This document shows positions 20,501 through 30,805 of a DNA stretch of 64,000 nt, one piece after another; positions within the stretch are counted from its first letter, which is position 1; each line of letters begins with the position of its first letter. The DNA comes from Planktotalea sp. (GTDB lineage: Bacteria > Pseudomonadota > Alphaproteobacteria > Rhodobacterales > Rhodobacteraceae): positions 124,001 to 188,000 of the forward strand of contig NZ_JABBAL010000023.1 in the NCBI RefSeq assembly GCF_018607995.1. The letters are read 5' to 3'. The notes under the pieces are model-generated. The model saw nothing but the letters and a program-made list of their open reading frames with translations. It was not told where the DNA came from and did no database searches. A program made the position numbers and the translations under genes.

Positions 20501-21472
20501 TTACTCCAAAGTTGCCAAAGCGCGTTCGAACACGGCCTTGTCCACATTCCCACCCGAGGCGGTTACGATTACGGTATCTGAGATTAGGTGATCGCCGTGA
20601 AACAGCGCACTGGCCAAAGCCACAGCGCCGCCCGGTTCAATCACAACCCGCAAACGCTCATAGGCAAGTGCCATCGCGCGAAGGCAATCCTCTTCGCTGA
20701 CAACAATCCCCGCCCCGCAGAGACGGTGCATGATCGGAAAGGTCAAATTGCCCGGTTGCGGCGTGATAATCGCATCGCAGATCGAGCCTGTCATCGCATC
20801 GTTGCGCTGGATTACGCCCGCGCTCAACGATCGCGCCACATCGTCAAAGCCTTCCGGCTCTGCAGGACGCACTTTGAAATCTGGCGCATCAGCTTCAAGC
20901 GCCATGGCGATACCAGAGGTTAGACCGCCACCACCGCAACAGGTGATTACTTCGCCCTCTGTGATGCCTTCTTCCGCCACTTGTTCAGAAATTTCCAACC
21001 CGCAAGTGCCCTGCCCCGCAATGACGAGCGGATCATCAAAGGGCTTCACCAAGGTCAATCCTCGTTCCAACGAAAGGGTCACACCAATGACATCGCGATC
21101 CTCTGTAGCGCGATCATAAAGCACCACCTCTGCGCCCAGAGCGCGCGTGTTATCAATCTTCACACGCGGCGCATCAGCGGGCATGATAATCACGGAGCTG
21201 GTCCCATGCATTTTTGCAGCCAACGCCACACCCTGCGCGTGATTGCCACTGGAAAACGCGATGACGCCCTTGGCGCGTTGCTCTGGCACCATCGCCGACA
21301 AAGCAGACCAACCGCCCCGAAATTTAAAGCTGCCAGTGTGCTGCAAACATTCAGCTTTGAGGAGCACGCGCCGACCAGCGATCTCGTCCAGAAATGACGA
21401 GGACAACAGTGGCGTGCGGCGCACAACCCCTTGCCCGCGCACAAAAGCAGCCCTGATCATGTCTATGTTCAT
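20501..21472 (-). CDS. Threonine/serine dehydratase (PLP-dependent)
   Basis: KAECLQHTGSFKFRGGWSAL (PLP lysine), SSGNHAQGVALAA, CCGGGGLTSG. Confidence 0.85.
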   Translation of the reverse strand: MNIDMIRAAFVRGQGVVRRTPLLSSSFLDEIAGRRVLLKAECLQHTGSFKFRGGWSALSAMVPEQRAKGVIAFSSGNHAQGVALAAKMHGTSSVIIMPADAPRVKIDNTRALGAEVVLYDRATEDRDVIGVTLSLERGLTLVKPFDDPLVIAGQGTCGLEISEQVAEEGITEGEVITCCGGGGLTSGIAMALEADAPDFKVRPAEPEGFDDVARSLSAGVIQRNDAMTGSICDAIITPQPGNLTFPIMHRLCGAGIVVSEEDCLRAMALAYERLRVVIEPGGAVALASALFHGDHLISDTVIVTASGGNVDKAVFERALATLE

Positions 21473-22296
21473 CGCATTTTTGCGATCCACGCTTGCAACA
21501 GGGCCACTGCCTCTGGCTCATCAAGAAACGGCACATGCGCGCGATCCGCGATCACCGCCCCCGTCGCCTTTGGTATACGTTTGAGCATGTCCTCATAGCA
21601 GGCTTGCGTCAGCAGGTCCGAATTGGCCCCACGCAGGATCGCAAGTGGCAGATCACTCAGCGCCTCATACCAGGGCCAAAGATCTGGCACGGCCGCATGG
21701 CTCGTCGCCTCCACAGCGTCGCGCAGTTTAGGATCATAGCTAAGATCTAAGCCATCCGGCGTTTGCACGAAGAACTTACCAACCTCTTCCATCCAACGCG
21801 TCATAGACACGTTTGGGAACATGTCGCGCATGACATGCGCACGCGCGCTTGCCGCGTCTTCCAGCGTGTTGGCCTTTGGCTTGATGCCAAGATACCCCAT
21901 GATCACGTCAATTCCGTTGGGATCAAGCTCCGGCCCAATATCATTCAACGCCACCCCGATAAGCCGCGTCTTCAGCGTCGCCGCAAGTACCATTGCGATG
22001 AGACCACCGCGTGAGGTCCCAAGGATCGCCGCCTTGTACAGCCCAAGATGATCGAGTAACTCCATCGCATCCTGCGCCTCGCGCATGATGTTGTAGGTTG
22101 TGAAATCTGTCGCCCAATCCGACTTGCCGCGCCCGCGATAATCCAGCCGGATAACTTGGCAACCTTCAAGATGTGGCAGCACATATTCAAAGTCGCGACG
22201 GTCACGCGTGAGGCCCGACAGGCAAAGCAAAGGCAAGCCGAACCCTTCGATCTCATAGAACAAGGACAGGCCATCAGACGTATTAAAACGAGGCAT
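21469..22296 (-). CDS. Alpha/beta hydrolase
   Basis: MPRFNTSDGLSLFYEIEGFGLPLLCLSGLTRD...ILGTSRGGLIAM. Confidence 0.8.
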   Translation of the reverse strand: MPRFNTSDGLSLFYEIEGFGLPLLCLSGLTRDRRDFEYVLPHLEGCQVIRLDYRGRGKSDWATDFTTYNIMREAQDAMELLDHLGLYKAAILGTSRGGLIAMVLAATLKTRLIGVALNDIGPELDPNGIDVIMGYLGIKPKANTLEDAASARAHVMRDMFPNVSMTRWMEEVGKFFVQTPDGLDLSYDPKLRDAVEATSHAAVPDLWPWYEALSDLPLAILRGANSDLLTQACYEDMLKRIPKATGAVIADRAHVPFLDEPEAVALLQAWIAKMR

Positions 22297-22982
22297 CAGG
22301 AACCAGCGAGTTGTGGAATATTGGTGAGATCGCTCAAGACATGCTGCGGCTCTGCGAAAAGGCGATCCATAGGTTCGCCCACGCGGTTGACCCAGACTGT
22401 TTGGAAGCCGAACCCGCTTGCCGCGGCAGCGTCCCACCCGTTTGAGGACACGAAGAGCACCTCGTCTTTCGTACACTCAAATCGATCCAGCACCATTTGA
22501 TAAACCTGCGCGTCTGGCTTGAAAACGCTCACATTTTCGACCGACAGAACCGCGTCGAGATAGGTTTCGATCCCCGCAGAGCCAACGGCCCCGTCAAGCA
22601 TATCAGGTGCACCGTTGGACAAGATCGCCGTTTGCAGACCCGCCGCCTTGAGCTGCGCCAACATCATTGGCACTTCCTTATAGGCCCGCAATTCCCAATA
22701 AAGCGCGAGCAAGCGTTCGCGCAGTTCCAGATCACCGTCCAGACCAGTCTTTTCCAAAGCCCAATCCAGCCCGTCTTGCGTGACGCTCCAGAAATCTGTG
22801 TGATTGCCCGAGACCGCGCGCAGCCAAGTATATTGCAACTGCTTTTGGCGCCAGAACTCCGCAAGCTCACCCGCTTTTGCAGCCAATGCTTCGCGGCCTT
22901 CTTCGCCCGCTGCAATGCGCGCAGCCGCGCCCACATCGAACAGAGTGCCATAGGCATCGAATACACAGATCTTGATGGTCAT
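22296..22982 (-). CDS. Haloacid dehalogenase type II
   Basis: MTIKICVFDAYGTLFDV, ILSNGAPDML, FKPDAQVYQ, FVSSNGWDAAAAS. Confidence 0.88.
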   Translation of the reverse strand: MTIKICVFDAYGTLFDVGAAARIAAGEEGREALAAKAGELAEFWRQKQLQYTWLRAVSGNHTDFWSVTQDGLDWALEKTGLDGDLELRERLLALYWELRAYKEVPMMLAQLKAAGLQTAILSNGAPDMLDGAVGSAGIETYLDAVLSVENVSVFKPDAQVYQMVLDRFECTKDEVLFVSSNGWDAAAASGFGFQTVWVNRVGEPMDRLFAEPQHVLSDLTNIPQLAGS

Positions 22983-23045
22983 ATCTTGCTCCCTCGTTTC
23001 GCGACACCATGGCGCGCGCGCCTCAGCGGGGCAAGGGGCGGCAAC

Positions 23046-24032
23046 CTAGATTTTCAGCAAAACCGCGCCGCTTCGCCCTGCGGTCATGACACGTTCATGC
23101 GCAAGGGCCGCATCTTCCAGTGGCATGATCTCGTGGATCGCGGGAGTCAGCGCACCTTTTGACAACGCCGCGTGCAGTTTTTCAATCGCAGCCACACGGG
23201 GGGCGGAATCGAGGATATAAACCAGAACGATATCAATCGTGATCGCTTTGAACAGGAACGGGCCAAACGGCAAAGTCGGGGCCATATCCAGTTGGGAGCC
23301 ATAAGCCGCAATCGTGCCATTTGCGCAAACGACCTCGGCAAGCAAGGGCGCGTTTGCTCCGAACTCTACCTCAACCGCGCGATCGACGCCTTTGCCATGC
23401 GTCAGCGACATTATTTGTGCCGCCAAATCCGGTGCGCGGTAGTCGAGCACATGGTCGGCACCAACATCTGTGACCCGCTCAAACGCGCTTGGAGACGCAG
23501 TCGCGATCACCCGCGCCCCGCCCCATTTGGCAAGCTGCAACGCGTTATGACCGACCGCGCCAGCACCACCGGAGATGAGCAAGGTTTGACCGGCGATATC
23601 GCCACCACCAAAGACCGTATGTGCCGCAGTTAACCCCGGAATGCCCAAGGTCGCGCCCGCTTCTAGCGAGGCACCTTCAGGTAGTGCGACCGCCTGTTCA
23701 GACGGAACGCAGATCGCTTCTGCCGCTGTGCCAAAGGCGCGTTGCCATTGACCATTCCAAATCCATACGCGCGCGCCAATACGCGCAGGATCAACACCCG
23801 CACCCACTGCATCAATCACGCCTGCGCCATCAGAATGAGGCACAACCAGATCAAACGGAGGTTTCAAAACACCCGGGCGCGTGCCGCTGCGTGCTTTGGC
23901 ATCGGACGGATTTACCCCAGAAAACGCAAGCTTGACGCGCACTTCGCCAGCCGCAGGTTCCGGCATCGCAATAACATGCAAAGCCAATACCTCGTCCGCA
24001 ATACCAAACTCAGAATAGCCAATCGCGCGCAT
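23046..24032 (-). CDS. NADPH:quinone reductase / zinc-type alcohol dehydrogenase family
   Basis: MDR-family: GEVRVKLAFSGVNPSDAKARSG, LLISGGAGAVGHNALQLAKWGGARVIATAS. Confidence 0.87.
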   Translation of the reverse strand: MRAIGYSEFGIADEVLALHVIAMPEPAAGEVRVKLAFSGVNPSDAKARSGTRPGVLKPPFDLVVPHSDGAGVIDAVGAGVDPARIGARVWIWNGQWQRAFGTAAEAICVPSEQAVALPEGASLEAGATLGIPGLTAAHTVFGGGDIAGQTLLISGGAGAVGHNALQLAKWGGARVIATASPSAFERVTDVGADHVLDYRAPDLAAQIMSLTHGKGVDRAVEVEFGANAPLLAEVVCANGTIAAYGSQLDMAPTLPFGPFLFKAITIDIVLVYILDSAPRVAAIEKLHAALSKGALTPAIHEIMPLEDAALAHERVMTAGRSGAVLLKI

Positions 24033-24464
24033 TTAACGGGCGGTCTTACGTAAACGTATCACCACATCGACTTTAGCGATCTCCATGCCCTCTGGAGCAT
24101 CAGGCAAAGCCGCAATCACCAGATCTTCGGCAACAGCATCGGTCAAACGCCCATCATCTTCCCAGTAGAAATGCGGATGATCGTGTATGTTGGTGTCAAA
24201 GTAGCTTTTGGAGCCATCAACCGTGACTTCCTGCACCAGTCCCACATCGCAGAACGCGCGCAATGTGTTGTAAACTGTCGCAAGCGACACGCTCTCACCG
24301 CGCCCATGCGCTGCCGCAAACAGGCTTTCTGCTGTGACGTGGCGATTTTTGCCGTCCCCCACTAACAGATCGGCCAAGGCCAAACGCTGGCGAGTCGGAC
24401 GCAATCCGCCATCCGCAAGCCACTCGGCAGCGCGGTTTTCTGGCTGGCTCAAAACATTTGTCAT
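24033..24464 (-). CDS. irr: Fur-family iron response regulator Irr
   Basis: LRPTRQRLALADLL, SLATVYNTLRAF, DTNIHDHPHFY; divergent to fabA. Confidence 0.82.
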   Translation of the reverse strand: MTNVLSQPENRAAEWLADGGLRPTRQRLALADLLVGDGKNRHVTAESLFAAAHGRGESVSLATVYNTLRAFCDVGLVQEVTVDGSKSYFDTNIHDHPHFYWEDDGRLTDAVAEDLVIAALPDAPEGMEIAKVDVVIRLRKTAR

Positions 24465-24613
24465 GGGGCGTCCTACTGATAGCTCCCCACTCTATATGCT
24501 ATTTGGCGCGCCATTTTCAATCGCCTCCTGCGCAACTGTGCACTTTGGTTCCCTTGCACGTGCTCGGGCGCGGATGATAGGAATAGGAAAACATGCTTAA
24601 TACTGGAGCCAAC

Positions 24614-25123
24614 ATGTCCGATTTCCCTAGCAGCTTTGACAAAGACGATCTTCTCAAATGCGCCCGCGGCGAGCTGTTTGGCGAGGGCAATGCCCAGCTT
24701 CCTGCCCCGCCCATGTTGATGATGGACCGCATCACCGATTGCTCCGGCGATGTTGGCGCGCATGGTAAGGGTCACATCGTGGCAGAGTTCGATATCACGC
24801 CTGACCTGTGGTTTTTCGATTGCCACTTCCCCGGCAATCCGATCATGCCTGGCTGTTTGGGTCTGGATGGTTTGTGGCAGCTCACAGGCTTCAATCTGGG
24901 CTGGCGCGGCTGGCAAGGACGCGGCTATGCGCTTGGTGTGGGTGAAGTGAAGCTCAAAGGCATGGTGCGTCCTGATCGTAAACTGCTGACCTATAAGATT
25001 GATTTCACTAAGGCGATTCAGACGCGTCGTTTGACCATGGGTGTGGCCGATGGGATCGTCGAGGCAGATGGTGAAGTGATTTACGAAGTGACGGGGATGA
25101 AGGTGGCTTTGAGCGAGAGTTGA
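24614..25123 (+). CDS. fabA: 3-hydroxydecanoyl-ACP dehydratase/isomerase
   Basis: [23 protein letters not shown]...[25 protein letters not shown]. Confidence 0.95.
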   Translation: MSDFPSSFDKDDLLKCARGELFGEGNAQLPAPPMLMMDRITDCSGDVGAHGKGHIVAEFDITPDLWFFDCHFPGNPIMPGCLGLDGLWQLTGFNLGWRGWQGRGYALGVGEVKLKGMVRPDRKLLTYKIDFTKAIQTRRLTMGVADGIVEADGEVIYEVTGMKVALSES

Positions 25124-25161
25124 TGGGGAAATCTTCCGTCAAGAAGAACCATCTCTAGGCA

Positions 25162-25632
25162 TGTCTTAAAAGGACAATTTTTTCATTATTTGCATCTTTA
25201 TTTTGGTTGCCAATACTCAGCCCAGATGTGATCTATAACGTCTTTCAAAAGGTCTGTGTTGAGCATGTTCAGGTCTACCAGAAGGCCACAGCAGATCTGA
25301 AAGACCATGACTGGCACGAAAATGACCTTTAAGACTTCAACCTATCAAAAGGTTTCTTAGGAAAGATTAACATTCCCAGCATCAATCTGAACAAGAGCCT
25401 TTTTGGAAATGCTCTGTTCAATGACTTTTAGGACAATGCTGGGTACTATTTTTTGTCAAGTGACAAGCGAAGCGGCTTTGTTTTTGGTCAGGATGACAAT
25501 GACGTCAATCCAAACTCAAAATGCATGCTGGCCTGTCAGGCAGAGGCACCGAAGCTTATCGAAACTTGGGCAACAGAGCTATTTATCGGCCAAGACTTAG
25601 AAAGCATAACGGGGAGCCTTTCACGACCGTAA
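25162..25632 (+). pseudogene. Decayed ORF of unknown family (two internal in-frame stops)
   Basis: Single frame: CLKRTIFSLFASLFWLPILSPDVIYNVFQKVCVEHVQVYQKATADLKDHDWHENDL*DFNLSKGFLGKINIPSINLNKSLFGNALFNDF*DNAGYYFLSSDKRSGFVFGQDDNDVNPNSKCMLACQAEAPKLIETWATELFIGQDLESITGSLSRP*. Confidence 0.5.
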
Positions 25633-25708
25633 ACCTGCACAAAAATTTGCAAAAATTTCCGCTCGCGTCAGCTCATTTTCAGGTTTCCGTCATAGGTCTT
25701 ATACCTAA

Positions 25709-26629
25709 TTAGTAACGCTTTAAAAAACCGCCGCTCGCTGCTTTTTTTCGAACATAAGACCACGCCACAAACCGACTAACTTTCTGACCCTGCGCCATAT
25801 CGATAACATCATACTCAACCTTCGCCCTTTCCAAGATCCGCCGAAGCGGCGCAAGGCTGTCCTTTTTGGATACCAATGACGTGAACCAAAAACACTGATC
25901 CGCAAACGCACGACTTTCCTCGATCATCCGCGCGATGAATTTTATCTCGCCCCCTGGGCACCAAAGCTCTGCGTGTTGCCCACCAAAATTGAGCGTGTCC
26001 GACACTCCTTTCCCAAGGTTCTTCCACTTCCTCTGGGTGCCTTTCATCGCCTGCTCTTTCGAGGCGTGAAACGGTGGATTGCATAGCGTAACATGGAACA
26101 TATCGTCAGGCGTGATCACCCCTTTGAAAATTTTTTTGGATGCACTTTGATGTCGCAAATCAATTCCTAACTCATTCAGATCGTTAATTTTCTGCGCTGA
26201 TGCGAGCGCCCCTGCATCGATATCCACGCCCGTAAAATCCCAGCCATACGCGCTTTGACCGATAAGCGGGTAGACCAAGCTGGCACCTGTGCCGATGTCC
26301 AATGCTTTGATCTTGCGCCCGGACGGGATTTTTTGACCATTATCGCGCGCGAGCAAATCCGCGAGATGATGGATGTAGTCAGCGCGTCCCGGAATCGGGG
26401 GACACAGGTAATTGGCAGGAATGTCCCAAAACTCGACATTGTAATAGGCTTTGAGCAACGCGCGATTGAGCATGCGCACCGCTTCGGGGTTTTGGAAATC
26501 TATCGTCGTCAAGCCCGTTGGGTTGCGGATCGTGAACACCTCAAGCTCTGGCACATGCTCTAACAAACGCGCGAAATCGTATCCGCCGATATGTTGACTA
26601 CGAGGGTGCAGGGTCGATTTGCGCGCCAT
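25709..26629 (-). CDS. rlmF: 23S rRNA (adenine(1618)-N(6))-methyltransferase
   Basis: NVEFWDIPANYLCPPIPGRADYIHHLADLL, LDIGTGASLVYPLIG, CNPPFHAS (NPPF motif). Confidence 0.9.
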   Translation of the reverse strand: MARKSTLHPRSQHIGGYDFARLLEHVPELEVFTIRNPTGLTTIDFQNPEAVRMLNRALLKAYYNVEFWDIPANYLCPPIPGRADYIHHLADLLARDNGQKIPSGRKIKALDIGTGASLVYPLIGQSAYGWDFTGVDIDAGALASAQKINDLNELGIDLRHQSASKKIFKGVITPDDMFHVTLCNPPFHASKEQAMKGTQRKWKNLGKGVSDTLNFGGQHAELWCPGGEIKFIARMIEESRAFADQCFWFTSLVSKKDSLAPLRRILERAKVEYDVIDMAQGQKVSRFVAWSYVRKKAASGGFLKRY

Positions 26630-26705
26630 GAGACACCTTTAAAAGCTGGATACTGAGGGGCAGCCAAATCACTCTGATCGTGAAATGGCAATTGAAAACC
26701 CCGTT

Positions 26706-27509
26706 CTAGTCCTTCCTTATCCGCGCCCCACTCTTATCCGCAAACGCAGCCAAACGCGCCCGCGCATCCGGTTGCGTGTTCACAACGCCCGCAACCACCG
26801 CCTCTGCGTAGGCCGCATCCATCGCGGACATATTTTGCATGTGGCTCACCGCAGAACAGATCGCGAAGTTGGACAAAGGCAAGTTCTCTGCCGCGCGATT
26901 GGCCAGTTCCATTGCCTTGTCAAAGCTCGATCCATCAACACGGTACTGCACCAAACCGACCTCTTCAGCCTCAGCCCCAGAGTACACACGCCCCATCAGC
27001 ATCATGTCGATCATCCGAGCTTTGCCGACCAGATCCGTCACGCGGATCGTCGCACCACCTCCTGTGAACAAACCGCGCTGACCCTCTGGCAAAGCAAAAT
27101 AGGTCGTTTCATCCATCACGCGCACGTGCGCGGAACTCGCTAATTCCAAACCGCCACCAACAACAGCACCGTGCAGAGCCGCAATAATCGGGACGCCGCC
27201 ATATTCCATCTTGTTGAACGCCTCATGCCAGCGCAGGCACAGGTGCATGAACTCCGCAGGGCTGCGATCCGCATCGTGGTGTTCAACTAAATCCAGACCC
27301 GCGCAAAAATGATCGCCGGCCCCTGCCAGCACAATTGCACGCACACCCGCAAGCGGTGCCAAGGAAAAGAAATCCACCATTTCTTCAATCGTCGCACTAT
27401 CAAGCGCATTGCGTTTTGAAGGACGGTTCAAGGTGACAACCCAAACGTCATTTTCGTGCGCTTCCAACGTGAGATTGGTGAAATCAGCGGGATTGATCTG
27501 GGGTGCCAT
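26706..27509 (-). CDS. Enoyl-CoA hydratase/isomerase (crotonase)
   Basis: [52 protein letters not shown]; start at 27509. Confidence 0.87.
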   Translation of the reverse strand: MAPQINPADFTNLTLEAHENDVWVVTLNRPSKRNALDSATIEEMVDFFSLAPLAGVRAIVLAGAGDHFCAGLDLVEHHDADRSPAEFMHLCLRWHEAFNKMEYGGVPIIAALHGAVVGGGLELASSAHVRVMDETTYFALPEGQRGLFTGGGATIRVTDLVGKARMIDMMLMGRVYSGAEAEEVGLVQYRVDGSSFDKAMELANRAAENLPLSNFAICSAVSHMQNMSAMDAAYAEAVVAGVVNTQPDARARLAAFADKSGARIRKD

Positions 27510-27684
27510 CAGCCTGTCCTTACATGCGCAAAACTCAATAACATTTGCGTAACTGGCCAAATTGACCCCGACAAGATTGCAGATACCACTGCGACGCACC
27601 GTCACTTTCGCGCGTGCTCTCCCCCTTGCACCTGCGCCCTGCTCTGCCCTACATAGAAGCAAGAGATTAAAAAGGGAGTGCGCC

Positions 27685-28914
27685 ATGCGCCGTGTCGTCG
27701 TCACAGGTTTGGGAATCGTATCCAGCATCGGCAACAACGCAGATGAGGTTCTAACCTCTCTGAAAGAAGGCCGCTCTGGCATCACTGCCAATGAAGACAT
27801 GAAAGAGCACGGCTTTCGCAGCCAAATCGCGGGCGCGATCGATCTTGATATCAAGGATCACGTGGACAAGCGCACATTGCGGTTCATGGGGCCAGGGTCT
27901 GCCTATGCCCATATCGCAATGGGTCAGGCGATTGCTGATGCGGGACTTACTGAGAAAGAGATCATCAATCCAATGACAGGCTTGATAGCAGGCTCTGGTG
28001 GTCCATCGACCTCTGCCATGCTCGCCGCGCATCAGGTTGTGTTGAAATCCGGTGCGACGAAACGCATTGGTCCTTTTGCCGTACCCAAGACGATGTCTTC
28101 GACAGTCAGCGCGAACCTCGCGACAGCGTACCAGATCAAGGGCATGAATTTCTCGATCACCTCTGCGTGCTCAACATCTTTGCACTGCATCGGCATGGCG
28201 GCGCAGCAGGTTGCACTGGGCTTACAAGACACGATGTTTGCGGGCGGCGGTGAAGAGCTTGATTGGACTTTGTCTTGTCTCTTCGACGCGATGGGCGCGA
28301 TGTCCTCGAAATATAATGACACGCCTGAGAAAGCGTCCCGCGCCTTTGATGCGAACCGCGATGGGTTTGTGATTGGTGGCGGTGGCGGCATGGTTGTGCT
28401 GGAGAGCTTAGAAAGCGCACAGGCACGCGGCGCAAAAATTTACGCAGAGGTCACAGGCTTTTCCGCGACGTCCGATGGCGCTGACATGGTTGCGCCGTCT
28501 GGTGAAGGCGGCGAACGCGCGATGCGCGGGGCTTTGAAAACACTTCAGAGCGATCGCAGCGTCAGCTACATCAACGCGCATGGCACATCCACGCCAATTG
28601 GCGATGTGGGCGAGATCGAAGCAGTGCGTCGGGTCTTTGGCGAAGGCACAACACCTCCGGTCAGCTCAACCAAATCGATGACAGGTCACTCGCAAGGCGC
28701 AACAGGCGCGCAAGAGGCAATCTACTGCCTCCTCGCCCTACAAAACGATTTCATCATCCCGTCGATCAATGTGGAAACGCTTGATCCTGCGTTAAACGCT
28801 GCTGAAATCGCAACCACCCGCGTTGACAACGCAGGACTTGATACGGTGATGACCAATTCCTTCGGATTTGGCGGCACCAACGGCTCTATGCTGCTTAGCA
28901 AATTTCACGGGTGA
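27685..28914 (+). CDS. fabB: 3-oxoacyl-ACP synthase I
   Basis: [49 protein letters not shown]; true start 27685 rather than 27562. Confidence 0.95.
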   Translation: MRRVVVTGLGIVSSIGNNADEVLTSLKEGRSGITANEDMKEHGFRSQIAGAIDLDIKDHVDKRTLRFMGPGSAYAHIAMGQAIADAGLTEKEIINPMTGLIAGSGGPSTSAMLAAHQVVLKSGATKRIGPFAVPKTMSSTVSANLATAYQIKGMNFSITSACSTSLHCIGMAAQQVALGLQDTMFAGGGEELDWTLSCLFDAMGAMSSKYNDTPEKASRAFDANRDGFVIGGGGGMVVLESLESAQARGAKIYAEVTGFSATSDGADMVAPSGEGGERAMRGALKTLQSDRSVSYINAHGTSTPIGDVGEIEAVRRVFGEGTTPPVSSTKSMTGHSQGATGAQEAIYCLLALQNDFIIPSINVETLDPALNAAEIATTRVDNAGLDTVMTNSFGFGGTNGSMLLSKFHG

Positions 28915-28920
28915 TCTGAT

Positions 28921-29712
28921 ATGACAGGCTCTATGCACGGCAAACGAGGCCTTATCATGGGCGTTGCCAACGAACGCTCGATTGCGTGGGGCATTGCCAA
29001 AGCGATGGCAGAGGCGGGCGCCAAACTGGCGTTTACCTATCAAGGAGAAGCATTCGGCAAACGCCTAGAGCCGCTGGCGGCCTCCGTTGGTTCCGACTTC
29101 ATGGTCGATGTAGACGTCACCGATGATGCCTCGCTCGACAACGCGTTTGAACAACTTGGCAAACGCTGGGACAGCATCGACTTCGTGGTCCACGCGATTG
29201 CTTATTCGGACAAGAACGAACTCACGGGCCGCATCCTCAACACATCACGTGAAAACTTCAAAAACTCGATGGATATCTCCGCATATTCCTTAATCGAAGT
29301 TGCACGCCGCGCGCACCCAATGATGGTCGACAATGGCGGCACGATCCTGACGCTCACTTATATGGGCTCAACCCGCGTTACCCCGAACTACAATGTCATG
29401 GGCGTGGCGAAAGCGGCGCTAGAATCCACTGTACGTTACCTCGCCAACGATCTCGGCCCTGAGGGTATCCGCGTTAACGCGATCAGCCCTGGCCCAATGA
29501 AAACCCTTGCAGGTGCGGCCATTGGCGGCGCACGCAAGACCTACAAGCACACGGATCAAAACGCACCTTTGCGCAGCAATGCGACACTAGACGCGGTCGG
29601 CGGTGCTGCTGTCTTCCTCGCTTCCGATGTAGGTGCTTGCACGACAGGTGAAATCGTCCGCGTTGATGGTGGCTTTCACGTCTTGGGGATGCCACAACAA
29701 GACAACCTGTAA
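28921..29712 (+). CDS. fabI: Enoyl-ACP reductase (NADH)
   Basis: GKRGLIMGVANERSIAWGIAKAMAEAGAKLAFTYQGE; SPGPMKTLAGAAI. Confidence 0.95.
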   Translation: MTGSMHGKRGLIMGVANERSIAWGIAKAMAEAGAKLAFTYQGEAFGKRLEPLAASVGSDFMVDVDVTDDASLDNAFEQLGKRWDSIDFVVHAIAYSDKNELTGRILNTSRENFKNSMDISAYSLIEVARRAHPMMVDNGGTILTLTYMGSTRVTPNYNVMGVAKAALESTVRYLANDLGPEGIRVNAISPGPMKTLAGAAIGGARKTYKHTDQNAPLRSNATLDAVGGAAVFLASDVGACTTGEIVRVDGGFHVLGMPQQDNL

Positions 29713-29715
29713 AGC

Positions 29716-29805
29716 TTCACCTTTCGAAATTAACTTTGGGGGAGCCCGCGCGGCGGGCGGGGGCTAGCCCCCTCTTTCGAATTTTCGTCGAGAATTCGCG
29801 CCCCT
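29716..29805 (+). repeat. Dispersed intergenic repeat copy
   Basis: TTCACCTTTCGAAATTAACTTTGGGGGAGCCCGCGCGGCGGGCGGGGGCTAGCCCCC...CGAATTTTCGTCGAGAATTCGCGCCCC. Confidence 0.6.
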
Positions 29806-30720
29806 AAAACCACTGTCCCAGTTCCATCAAACCCAAATCCAGCAGTTGGCGGGAATGCCACTCAAACGGCGCAGAATTGTGCCACTTGAAAGTTTGAATA
29901 TCAAACGATGAACCTGGGTTGCGTTTCAACGCCTTGGCAGTGCGAAACGACATGATCGCCGCAGACAGGTTGTGATGCCACTCACAAGCATGTGTATTGT
30001 ATTCTGGCACATTAAACGTGTGGTTCGCACGGCAGTTGCAATCCCTTTTGAGATCTAAACAAAGACACACGGTCTATCTTGCGGCTGGCCTCTGTCACAT
30101 GCTCTTCATAGCGCCAACGCAATCCGCCAAAAAAGTCGAGCTGTCGTTCCTCAGGCCATGTCGTACCCGGCTTCATACGTGCCAAAGCATAATAGCCGGA
30201 TCGATCCATATGCGCATGCTCAAGCGAGACCGCATTGGGAAAGGTTTCCAAATCATCCGCATAAAGATCGACGACATAGGTCATTACGCTCGCACGGCGC
30301 TCTTCTGCGTTAAAGCCGATCATTTCTCCAACGCTGCGGGTCTCACAAAACGGGTAAAAGAGATACTCAGCGTTATAGCAGTAGTAGAGCCAAATATCAG
30401 GTGCAGCCGCGACAACCTGATTCACAGCCTCTTCCAACGTCCCATCACGGGTTAAATCATATGAAACCCGATGCACGATATCGACCAAATCAGTCGGCAA
30501 ATCAAAAGCATCTGGCATCATAGCAATCACATGTTTGAAGCCACAATCAATGTGGTGTCGCACAGTCGTGCCAATTTCGACATCGTCTTAGATAAAGATC
30601 AACGCAACGGGCCCTTTAACAAAGACCTCTTTTGCACCAGAGATGAACTTTTGAGCGACGAATACCGCGACACACCAAATTCCCTATCTTCTACCAATCC
30701 AGCTAGAATCGGCCATTTGT
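29804..30720 (-). pseudogene. Degraded roseobacter-type glycosyltransferase-like/hypothetical protein
   Basis: VAVFVAQKFISGAKEVFVKGPVALIFI*DDVEIGTTVRHHIDCGFKHVIAMMPDAF...RSQKGLQL | RANHTFNVPEYNTHACEWHHNLSAAIMSFRTAKALKRNPGSSFDIQTFKWHNSAPFEW...: in-frame TAA at 30588-30590 and a frameshift near 30030-30045. Confidence 0.7.
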
Positions 30721-30805
30721 GCATGCATTGCAAGCGCCCAGCGTTTTGATGTAACACGCGCGAGACCCGCGCACCGCGCGCCCCTCATTCTAAAGGCGTT
30801 TTACC

